Shown: piece by piece, positions 54,446-64,000 of the stretch
Layout: the number at the start of each line of letters is the position of its first letter
Numbering within the stretch: the first letter of the stretch is position 1
From: Mesodorylaimus sp. YZB2_4
Taxonomy: Eukaryota; Nematoda; Enoplea; Dorylaimida; Dorylaimidae
Assembly (NCBI GenBank): GCA_030248295.1
Contig: JASANH010000781.1
Coordinates: 558,001-622,000 of the forward strand
Direction of reading: 5' to 3'
DNA length: 64,000 nucleotides
Position numbers and translations under genes: made by a program
The notes under the pieces: generated by a model
The model's input: only the letters and a program-made list of their open reading frames with translations
Databases searched by the model: none
Told to the model about the DNA's origin: nothing

Positions 54446-55635
54446 GGTTCGTGCAGGGTCTTCGGAGAGCAGTCAATGATATGCCAAATCACCAAAATGT
54501 CTTGAAGGGTAACAGAAGGCAAAGAGAGGTCCTCTCAAAACTCTCATGCTTGTCATATTGTACCTCGGATATCTTTTAATGCGCGATTTCGAACTGCCCT
54601 ATTTGAAGAGCGTTACCAGCATCAATTGTCCTGATAGAAGTATGTAGACCTGGACAAATCAACTCGTGGCGCCTGTTGTAAGCGAATGTCTGGCGATAGG
54701 GACCTCTTAGCGATGGCACCGCCTAAACAGACCTGCACCTAATCACCGTACAGTAAGTATGTACATATCAAATCACCCAAGCACCGTTCTCGCATCCGTG
54801 ACGGCATCTTCAGCCAGACGGCTTGTCCTCTGCATACTGATGAATCCGTAAGCACGGTGTTGCTCGTGCATCGAAATCGCCACGCCTTCGCCCTCTGCGT
54901 CGAGCAGTGATTGGGCTCTCGTGCAGCCTCGTGGTACCGACCAGTGACGCCTTGCGAGGACATTCCTTGCTTGTTGCTCCCTTTCCGCTATCTGTATCCG
55001 GCCGCCTCAATGGCGAGTGGCTGGCTCGTGCAGCAGTTGGGGCTCTGCCAACGGGCTCAGAGGTGTTCTTTAGAAAATGCTCGAAATATACCGGTACATA
55101 CGTTGTATGTTTAAGCTAACGAGCCGAAGGGGACAAGCAAAGAAACTGAAAACGCAGTTTTGCACTCATCGTCAGGAATATTTTTCAGTCGAATATACTA
55201 GGCGCCCCATCATGGGCCAACAATTATCTTCACAGGGCTTTGCTTTGCTTACTAGAAAGAAGCTTTATATTCCAGGGACGACCAGCAGGCAAACCAAAGC
55301 TAGACAGCACAAGGCATTCTAGGCTGGGCATTGGCAAGTCTACAGTACTGTAGATACTGAGAGGGATGCCCTTTTCTCGACGATACTGTACAAGACCAAG
55401 TCGGGACAAGACTGCCTGTTTGGGAAGAAAGTCGCTATAGTTCACTTTTGTACATATTTTTAAATGCGAGAGGCATCTTTGCCACTAGCAATGGCCAATC
55501 AGATATCCAGAGACCCAAAACGTTGGCTTTAAAATGTATTTACTGTTTTCAGGTTTTGAGCCATATAGTAATCAGAGGACTACGTTTTTGGTCATGCAAG
55601 TAGGCGAACAAGCGCAGCTAATAGCCGAGTGGGAG
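54446..55635. other. Intergenic, no gene seen
   Basis: Several short open frames overlap on both strands; none has support. Confidence 0.4.
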
Positions 55636-55850
55636 CTACACTACTGTTCAAAATTATTTTCCACCCTGTGTGTGGGCGTTTTGTTGATTCTAAAAAATTT
55701 TTTTTGATTTGTTCAGCATTAAATTTTCTTTCCACCGATGTAAGTTTCATGATAGTGTGATCATTATCTGCAATGATGCAGGCACAAGAAGTTAAATGCA
55801 TCAGTATGCGCACAGGGTGGAACATACAGTAATTTTGAACAGTAGTGTAG
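55636..55850. mobile_element. Tc1/mariner-like MITE
   Basis: The left end CTACACTACTGTTCAAAATT is inverted at the right end as AATTTTGAACAGTAGTGTAG, with the inverted similarity continuing through CCACCCTGTG / CACAGGGTGG (with a small gap). TA dinucleotides sit at the borders (55637-55638 and 55848-55849). At 215 bp it is non-autonomous. Confidence 0.75.
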
Positions 55851-56482
55851 GCTTCCATGCAAAATTCATGCTGGGTTTACTTACACATATCAGACTCATA
55901 ATCAGCGTCCCGACTCTCCCACACTGCCTCGAAATGAAAATCCTGGTTGCGTCTCTTCTTGATCCTGGGATATTCGAGTTGGAGAGCGGGTTCCTCCATG
56001 AATGACAGGTGCGTGTTCTGTGTTTGAGGGTTGCGACTGGCCCTCGTTTTTGCTCCCATCTCGCCATTCTGAGCACCTCGACGGATGAGTCAAAGCCAGG
56101 CTTTCGAGGTCAGCGAGGGTTTTGTGTTTTAACAAACGACCTCTACTGTAATGCTAGGGCTCGAACCAGGGACGGACTCAACCGCTTGCTACAAAGTATT
56201 GGCAAAACAAGGCAAAAAGTGACAGCAATATTTTTAGACCCGATAGATTCGTGTGACGATTGTGAGTAGATATATTTTTATTAGCTTTCTGAAAATAATG
56301 TGGCTAAGCGCCTCTTTAAAATATAGAAATTATATGGAAAATAAAATGAAGAAAATTAGCCTACTGGTGTGCGCGTATTCACTTGAGCACTAAACTGGCC
56401 TATTACCAATGGCTCATCCCAGCGTCATGGTAGTTCGCATCAGCTAGCTAGGATAGATGGATGAATCTAGTTCGAGTCCGTC
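55851..56482. other. 3' flank of glutaminase, with tRNA-like debris
   Basis: On the - strand at about 56225-56155 is a tRNA-like stretch ending in CCTGGTTCGAGCCCTAG (B box). No full cloverleaf. No gene supported. Confidence 0.4.
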
Positions 56483-59400
56483 CTAAGCAACAGCACTGGT
56501 CAGCCCGTCGGCCACGCCGTCCTCGTCGGGTGGTTGAGGCGAGATCTTGCCGTTGGCCTTGCCTTGATGGTGCTTTATGTAATCGAGCAGGATGGTCTCG
56601 CATTCAGGGTGCTTGAACTGACGGCTGTCATCCAATGGAGTGTGGCCCCATCTGAAAAAGAGCACGCGGACCAAATTAGGTGGCGAGTGTGCTACCATTA
56701 TTTATCGTACCTGTCCTTCGGGTCGGGATGAACGTTGCAACGATACAGCAAGAAGCGGACAACGTTGGGGTGACCCTCGGACGACGCCACGTGCAAGGCT
56801 GTTCGGCCATCGTAGTCAGGCAAGTCCATGTTCACGCCTTGCAACACGTAGCTAAAACGAAAATGCCGGGATGAGAAAAAAACTGGCTTAGGCTCCTCCT
56901 CGTAGGGCACTCGCTCCAACCGTGACCAAGGTGGAAGACAAGTAATCTGGACATCAGGTGCACGCTAGATGTTCTGTGAGATAATAGAATACCATGAAGC
57001 ATCTGCTACTAGTCTCCGCGCTAGCTGTAGCTTCCTTGGCGTATGACCTGCAAATGTGGTGAGTGCACACTACAGTATTCAATGCACTGTACTTTAAAAG
57101 TCGGTGCTTCTCCGCTTATGTTTCACGCTTTACCTATGCAGAATACCAGTAGGAATGCACTGCAAAGAGCACTGCCCCATCAACGAGTGAGTGGTTGCTT
57201 ACCGTTTCAAGGCCCCCAAATCACCATTGGCTGCCGAAAAGAGCACGTTGACCACGTGCTGCCCGTGAGCCTCCACAATGCGTTTACGCGGATCAATCTT
57301 ATCCGAATCGCCATGATTCAAACTGTCGTAATTGTGAAAGTTAAAACGTTCGATCAGTTGCTGTTAAAGAATATGATTTAGTCAAAATATAAAAACAGTG
57401 AAATCAAGTGACATACCTCGCAGAAATGAACACCTCGCACAGTGTTTCCCATGCGATCCAAGGGAGGCGACCAAAGTGCGAAGCCCATAACATTGGGGAT
57501 GACCAGTATCATACTCCCGCTCACACCCGATTTGGCTGGCAGACCGACCTGCATTAGAACAGGGATCACGTGACCAAGTAAAGAGAGCACATAGTTGGCA
57601 TATAGATATGAATTAATTGAACAGGTGCACATTTGCATTAAAGTGGGCAGACTTTTGATAATCGAGGTACCTTTCAGTCGCGAGGGGGGTAGTAAGTGTG
57701 AATCCACGCCCAGAGATCTACCCTATATTGTGGGTTATCATCGGCAGTAAGCGACGCAGTGAGGTCACTTACTCGGAAAGCGAACTGTCCCGAGTAGTCG
57801 TACATTCCGCACGAGTACATCAACGAGAGGACATCGCGCACTGATTGATTACTAAGTACAGTCTCGCCAGTCATTGGGCACACACCACCGTTGGCCAACG
57901 TCGCTGCGATCACTGAAGCTGATTCGCAACTGACCTCGATTGAGCATAGCTAAGCAAAAAGATTACTTTCGCCATAATGTAAAGAGCATCTTCGCACCGA
58001 TTACGTTGCGGTCACGAAACATGATTACTTACTTGGAAATACAAATCCAACGTCTCATTGAGATTCACATCATCAGGAAAGCACTAAAAATGAACCTGTT
58101 GTATAGCTTCTGGAATATTAGTCGTGGAGGGAGACAACGCACTACCTTATGCTCCCTCATGTAATACGCCAAGGCAAAATTTCTGTCGGCCGTTTCACGT
58201 TCGGATAAAAATCTATAAGCAGCAGACCAGCATCAGGAGGGCATGAAAATCTATAAATCCTGCAATTTTACATACGTAGTATTACTAAATCCCACGTGCT
58301 CGCCACCAGCCATCTTCTTGTACATCTTCATAGTGTAATCAAATCGATCAGCCAATTTCATATCTCGCTAAAACAAAAATTGCTTTTCTCGATTGGTTTC
58401 ACTGAGTTGTCAGGAGTTAACAAACAGAATGATAAAATTGAAAACATATTTTGAAATTTTAATCGTTAAATTTAAATTCAGTATTATTGGTTCACTGATG
58501 TATGCCAGTCATTATTGCGTTTTGATCAATAGATCGATATCGCTACCGAGCAGATGTATTGATCGAGTATGTGATGAGCTAATAGGATGCCTGAACAGCT
58601 ATACAGCTCTCATTTTTGTCAATGTAAAATGTCTAAACTGACTGAGTGATCAAAGTCCAAAATATCGATTACAACTTAACAAAAGGTGATTAAGTCCAGA
58701 TATTGATCTATCATGCATATCGATTCACTCAATCATTTCTTGATCGACTGCAACAGGAATCTGCATTTAGTTCACAGTGAACCGTTTGGTATTATTTTTG
58801 AATAGAAGTAGTTTATAACTTTCAGGGATCGATCAATCGATCAGTCGATCGATCGATCGATATCGATTTTCTAAGTTGGTGCCTACTTTGATCAAGGATG
58901 CGGTAACAATGGCGCCAGCATTGATCATGGGGTTGTGTGGTCGATCTGGAATAAAATCACTGCAAATTTTGAAATTGCCTTGAAAAAATGTTCTCTCACT
59001 CTTATGATCGAGACAAATTTCATTGAACAAGCGTCCAGATGGTTCTTGACCGATAAAGTTATGGACTTCCTTCGATCCCAAATCATTCAAAGTAATGCCA
59101 TAAGTCAATGGCTTACTAACCGACTGCAGGCACCACAGTTGCTTACTGTCTCCCCATGAGGCCCTTACGAAAAAAATACACTTTTGAATTTCGCGCCAAT
59201 CGGAAAGCGGTTCCTGCCAAATGTCTAAAGTCTGACAGCTTACCTTTGTCCGTCTACTGTGCACACAGCTGCGCCCCAAGAGTGAGGGCTCGACCTTGCC
59301 AATTGGGGAATGTAATCAGCCACCTAAAAAATAAAATAGAAAAATATCATAACGTTATTCTAGAGTCTAATTGCATTTGCACCTTTCCATCGTTCATCGC

Positions 59401-60016
59401 TTTACATTCCAAGTAAATTTGTTCGATTTGACGACAGAATTCTGGCCAATCAGGGATGACAAACTGATTGCGTAAGGCTCTGGTGATCAAGACGATATTT
59501 TCATGAATGCAACTAAAACAAAAATATTTGAATTTCCCGCCATATTTGAAATGTTTGTGGTACGTACGCTTTGAACGTATCCCGATCGAGTACCAAATTG
59601 AACGGATCCATAACATCACCTTCCAACATTCTTTCGCGTTGCGCGCGTTGGAAATTTTGCAATGTTTCACGCAGACGTGGATCGCTTTTCTTCAAGCCTG
59701 AGCTTTTCAGGACCTTGAAATTGCGCATTTTCTTAAATCTACTTGTCAAATATCTAATACTTGTAGAGAGCAGGCCTCAGAAACATAAGGAATGACCAAT
59801 GGTACGCATAGTACAAGAAAAACACATATCACCCGGCAGTTACGACTAATAAGGTCGGCGGGAATTCAAAATTTAAAAAGCCAACTTACGGTCAGAAATT
59901 TGGCCACTGAGACCAAATCGTTATCATTTTTAAACATGTCAAATATGACATCGTCGATATTTCGCACACTTCCCAACACGCCGCCCACGCCTTGAAGATG
60001 GCTGTCCAGTTGAAAG
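56483..60016 (-). CDS. GLS: Kidney-type glutaminase, 14 exons seen, 5' end incomplete
   Basis: Mitochondrial-type glutaminase (glutamine to glutamate and ammonia). Exons (high to low): 60016-59890, 59713-59568, 59512-59383, 59323-59244, 59163-59000, 58945-58887, 58367-58276, 58212-58146, 58083-58033, 57949-57773, 57548-57417, 57360-57203, 56851-56711, 56651-56483. They give one frame of about 563 residues after the first splice. Visible: the EF-hand-like N-domain ([16 protein letters not shown]), ADYIPQLA (catalytic Tyr), LQSVSKPL (SxxK nucleophile pair), [45 protein letters not shown], then two ankyrin repeats ([30 protein letters not shown]) as in the long isoform. The start exon and targeting peptide are not certain. 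A candidate 35-nt exon at 60226-60192 fits the phase but gives no clear targeting sequence. Confidence 0.94.
58821..58866. repeat. (ATCG)n microsatellite in a glutaminase intron
   Basis: An interrupted run of GATC/ATCG tetranucleotides sits next to the exon ending at 58887, continuing a GATCGAT-rich stretch from about 58525. Confidence 0.65.
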
Positions 60017-60239
60017 CTGAAAAAACACATCGATTTGAGTAAAAATCAATTGAAATTAGATTTTTTTGTTCGAAGTCGCCAGATCTTTGGTTAAACGACC
60101 CGAAGAGAGAAAGTGATGTGGGGTGTACGTGAGGTGAGTGAAAATATTGACTCCGCATGGGTTCAGCTTTTACATGAAGCTCATACCTAACCTGGGTGAC
60201 TGAAGCGTGATTAGAACCACAGGCATTCTGTGCTGACAC

Positions 60240-60960
60240 AAGTACACTGTATATTCTTACTAGAAAAAAAAAACTAAAAATTCTAGCCAGAAAATGTGCT
60301 AGACTGGCAAGAAATGCAGCATAGGAGGATTTTGAGTTTTTGAAAAAACCTAAGGCAGTCCGCTATTGCGCATGGCTTTCAAATTGTTCTGCAGCTTAGA
60401 CAGAGTGAAAAAAACACAAATGAACAAAAAAAGCTGTTTATTGAGGCTTGATATTGCAAACATGAAACAGCGTAGCCGCGTCAAGGATTTACTGCAGTGT
60501 GGTCTTGTCTGCATGATGGACTGAAGGACGATTCTGGGAACAGCTTACAGTGAGCTCATGCCTAACTTGACAGGTTTGACCCCCCTGAGTAACTGTAGCA
60601 CTCGAAATCAGCAGTAAAACTTGTAGAAGGACATTGCAAAATCACGGTCCAGATCTAACCTGAGGAACCCCACTTTTTCTGTTAGCCGTGAATTTCGCAA
60701 ATTTAATTTCATATTTCTTAAATGGGAGGCAATTTGCAGCGGTAAAAAATAGGATATTTGTAACCGTGATAATATCTATCAGTTACTCGAAAAAATGAAG
60801 CTGGTCAATGAATCGGATCACCAAAACCAGCACTCCCTACCAAAAAATCAATCCGATTCAGTGGTGAAGCACGGCTAACAAGAAAACGAAACCCAAGAAA
60901 AATAGGATGGACATTTTGAAGTTTGGCATCGGCATTTTCTCACGCCAAGTCCGTCCAATT
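60240..60960. other. 5' flank of glutaminase
   Basis: No convincing exon beyond the 60226-60192 candidate. The missing N-terminal/targeting exon could lie here or beyond. Confidence 0.35.
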
Positions 60961-60965
60961 GTTCT

Positions 60966-61867
60966 CTAAAACGCGCACCTAAACTTTTTAGCCCTAGTCC
61001 AATCGATATCCGATCCGCATTCCATGAAGATATCCAAGGGTGAATCGTTATCCATGGACATCATGGCCCAACTTTGAGCACATTCTCGTTTCGATTCCTC
61101 GTCCAATACAGGATTTTTCAAGGATGGTGCGCGTCGGGCACTGGCTACTGTGGGCAGTGCTTGGACGGGTGGTAAATCGGCCGGTCGTCTTTTCTCCGTT
61201 GATCCCGATGTGGGATCAGGATTATCGAAAGAGTCGGCATTCAACCAAGCACGTGAACTCGAAGGCGTGAAACGAAGTCGTCTGTGGACGGTTGCACTGT
61301 CCACCTCCTTGGTCGGTTTAGTTGTTGCAGTCGATTTCTTATCACCACTCGCCTTCGATGTCTCCCCAACCGACTCTTTGACATTAGAATTAGTTTGACC
61401 GGACTTCATGCCCTTTTCTGCCTTGAGAAGAAATAATCTCAACGAAGCACCCGTTATGATCGACTGGGACAGAAAGTGGTCACACTCGAATCTCCTTTCA
61501 AGGAAATGAAAATATTGCTGGCATCGTCCTCGGACAAGAACCCTTGGCACAACTCATTTGTTCGCCCATCACGCACGGGCTGCAGGGGTCTCTAAACATG
61601 AATATCAATAACTTCGAGATCATTCCAACCTTAAAGGAGCGAGGACGGGCCAAGATGCACGGATTAAAAAACACGGTCGAACGAGCGTAAAATGACACAA
61701 ACTCCAGTCTAAAACTCTTCGTCTCCTTTCTTCCTTTTCAAAAACCTTCAATAAAGAAAAGAGAAGGAGACAGGCAAAGAATTTTTCCAAATAAGCTTGC
61801 AGTTGCGAGGATTAAGAATTGAGAAGTTAAAAGCCAGCTTAAGTACATACCGCCGTCGACTCGACAT
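60966..61867 (-). CDS. Orphan three-exon gene, 190 residues
   Basis: Exon 1 is 61867-61851 (17 nt, ATG then an Arg-rich start, GTATGT donor), exon 2 is 61589-61486, exon 3 is 61417-60966 (stop TAG). The phases match and the total is 573 nt, divisible by three. The protein starts with a basic MSSRRRPLQPVRDGRTNE stretch. It continues with an acidic helix (GFLSEDDASNIFISL), a long Ser/Thr/Lys-rich disordered middle, and a conserved-looking C-terminus (CAQSWAMMSMDNDSPLDIFM, SDIDW). The exon 2 acceptor (TAGAG) is weak. No family is recognised; the layout (basic N-terminus, disordered centre, short acidic motif near the end) suggests a nuclear or cell-cycle adaptor but that is speculation. Confidence 0.5.
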
Positions 61868-64000
61868 GGTTCCGGTCTAAAGCCAACACGTCACTCGATT
61901 GCTAACTCATTGCCGACTCTCTTCTCATTGGCTAATGTAAAAATGGTCTCGCACGAAATCCGATAGCAGCCAGTTGATGCCAGGAAATAAGCAAATAGAA
62001 AATATGTTAGCCCTTTCTTTAAAGGTACAGGATATCGATTTTTTCTTTTTCTACTCAGTCTAGTCGCAAAAATTTATCGACTTCGACTTTCACAGTCACC
62101 AGTTTTCCTGCTCCTATTAGCCGCCTGCCCTCAGTGCATACAAAGCGTAGAACGGGCTCAGCTTTGTTATTTTATCGATTTATGCAAACAGCTCTTTGAA
62201 GAGTCGAGCTTCTTCCTAGTCTCAGCTTACAGCGTCGATGGGCAGAAAATCTACGCCAATTCTAACCGGTTGGGAAGCCAAAGGAATAAAGAGTAATGGG
62301 ACGAGAAAATAGCCGGGTATTAAATATCTGTCATTCAAGTGTGAACGTACTCAGCAGTGGAACATATTTTGCCTCATTTCTATCAAGGAATGTGATAAGT
62401 GAAATATTACGCGACTATATCAGTTGGTATAATTATTATGAATAAATTATTCCCGCGTTATATCAGGACTGTTATAGGAGTGAAATATCACTCAGTTATA
62501 TTAGTTAACATAATGACTATAAATAAATTATTACCGCGTTAAATCAGGTGAGAAAAAGTTGGCACACTGGTTGCCGACTTTTATCAGCTGATAAAAAGGG
62601 TGATCATAGATAACGGGTAAAATGCGATTTATATCGACTGTAAAAAGGCTTTCATTATGGTTATAATCAGGATAAAAAAATTTGCATGACTCGATAAATT
62701 AAAAATATGATTGATAAACATTGTTATAGGAGTCGCTACATGAGCATGTAAATTTCTCTTTCGTGGGTGTACCTGCTCAATTGCAATTTCATGTATCAAC
62801 ATTTAGTCAAACATGATGATGGTGATGATAATGGTGCAATCTGATGATCAGACTTGCTTACAAGGTGAGATGATCACAATTTTTGTCATAACGAGATCAA
62901 AAATTGATATATTGAGTATTCCGAGTTATATGTATGTCGAATGTCAGTTTTGGTTTTTTATAATTTCATATCATGACAATGACAAAAAGTTACTGAAATC
63001 GTGCCGATGTTATCTGTTAGCTATCATTAGTTTGCTCGCGTAATAATGCATGACGGCCTATTTTGAACCTACAGTAATATACTTTATGATAACACAACGA
63101 TCACTTATTTTCGCCACCCATTTCGCGCTTTCCGGACTGTAAATTTTGTTATAATTACCTTATATCCTCACTAATCCCCTTATTAACAGTACCGTATGCC
63201 CATCAGAAGTAAAAATGTTACGTGGAATATAAAACCAGCTGTATAGTATATCAACAGACACAGTTTGCACACTTTTGTTTTTAATTTCGCCCTTACCACT
63301 TTTTGATATCACTAGCAGAACTGCTTGGTATTAGAACCTTCATATTAGTATTGAGGCCCACTAGTAACAGTTTTGCGCAGGAACATACACCAGAAAGATT
63401 TGAAATCATGCCAGCCTGGACCTAATTTAAAATCCAAGGCTCACTCTTCAGGATAGCAAGTGAGGATTTCGGGTGTCTCATGACAGAAGGTGATCCGACT
63501 GCGATTTTATTTCTATGAATAACTCGGGGCCGCAGAGGTGAATATCTACATCATGTTACAACATATCAGATCAGCCCCAAACTACTGTGTTCTTCAGTCC
63601 TAATGCGCAGGGCAGAAATTCTTTGCACACACCGGATTAAACATTTTCAAGAGTGCAGTAACTTTGCATGACACCCAGTTCCACTCATATCTAAACCTAA
63701 ATATGTGTTGTATACACACATACTGTATCAATCTATATATATGTATATATGTACCGCATTATTCTGTATAGAGATAATTAGTCTGCGTCTACATTATCAT
63801 TATATATAGGTATTGGAATAATATGGCGGAAGTGAATGACATTTAATCGTTGGCAGACCATGAATAAGTTTTTGCACTTAATTCATCAGCAAAATATTAA
63901 AATTCTTGAACTGTGCCTTCAATAAAGAAAAAACCACACTGCATTTCTTCTGCTGCTGCTGCTTGCGATTGAAATGGTGAAAATCAGGGCCTTTTTAGTG
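61868..64000. other. AT-rich intergenic DNA, no gene seen
   Basis: At 62399-62560 an 81-nt unit is repeated twice imperfectly (GTGAAATAT, TATCAGTT/TATTAGTT, AATAAATTATT.CCGCGTTA). At 63705-63765 a TATATATG-rich stretch includes a small hairpin (TGTATACACACATA). A short (TGC)4 run lies at about 63950-63963. No coding region is supported. Confidence 0.5.

Noticed and set aside
58833-58886. Extension of a glutaminase exon beyond 58887
   Set aside because: The open frame continues only through the ATCG microsatellite; the GTAGGC donor and the family alignment place the exon end at 58887.

Overview
The window reads as nuclear DNA of a nematode. Evidence: (i) spliced protein genes with GT-AG introns, many only 50-60 nt; (ii) a transthyretin-like (TTL) secreted protein, a family that is almost entirely nematode; (iii) a degenerin-type DEG/ENaC channel; (iv) a beta-tubulin with Phe167, Glu198 and Phe200, as in benzimidazole-sensitive nematode tubulins; (v) TTTCAG-like acceptors just upstream of several start codons, compatible with spliced-leader trans-splicing (inference). 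Nothing here identifies genus or species. There are no bacterial operons, rRNAs or convincing intact tRNAs.

Layout. 0-1.2 kb: decayed tandem repeat. 1.35-3.1 kb (-): single-exon DEG/ENaC channel. 3.4-8 kb: a tRNA-derived SINE, then a ~2.2 kb foldback element. ~9.4-9.8 kb (+): possible small orphan gene. 10.6-11.3 kb: poly-G foldback element. 11.8-16.7 kb (-): XPD/ERCC2, the TFIIH DNA helicase, solved into 14 coding exons that sum to one open frame. 17-21 kb: repeats, no convincing gene. 21.0-23.2 kb (-): single-exon aminergic-like GPCR with a very long third intracellular loop. 26.2-28.2 kb (-): two-exon TTL gene, followed by an exon of a Cys-rich secreted-type peptide. 29.3-30.4 kb (+): unnamed protein with two LOTUS-like blocks. 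31.1-36.9 kb (+): SINE copy and a broken BEL/Pao retrotransposon. 37.2-44.7 kb (+): seven-exon beta-tubulin gene with a two-exon secreted Cys-rich gene nested in its last intron. 45-54 kb: tandem decayed duplications of the 3' half of that tubulin gene. 56.5-60 kb (-): kidney-type glutaminase, 14 exons solved, with C-terminal ankyrin repeats. 61-61.9 kb (-): three-exon orphan gene. 62-64 kb: AT-rich DNA, no gene seen.

The genes are unrelated in function (DNA repair/transcription, cytoskeleton, glutamate metabolism, sensory/neuronal receptors, secreted proteins), so this is ordinary eukaryotic neighbourhood. The most unusual locus is the tubulin: the 48-codon exon encoding the M-loop to helix H9 differs strongly from the beta-tubulin consensus in its first half, while the rest of the protein is conventional, and this exon exists in four tandem copies over about 10 kb, with copies 1 and 3 nearly identical in and just upstream of the exon. 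Exon structures were read by eye from splice sites, frame continuity and family similarity; no alignment or search was run.
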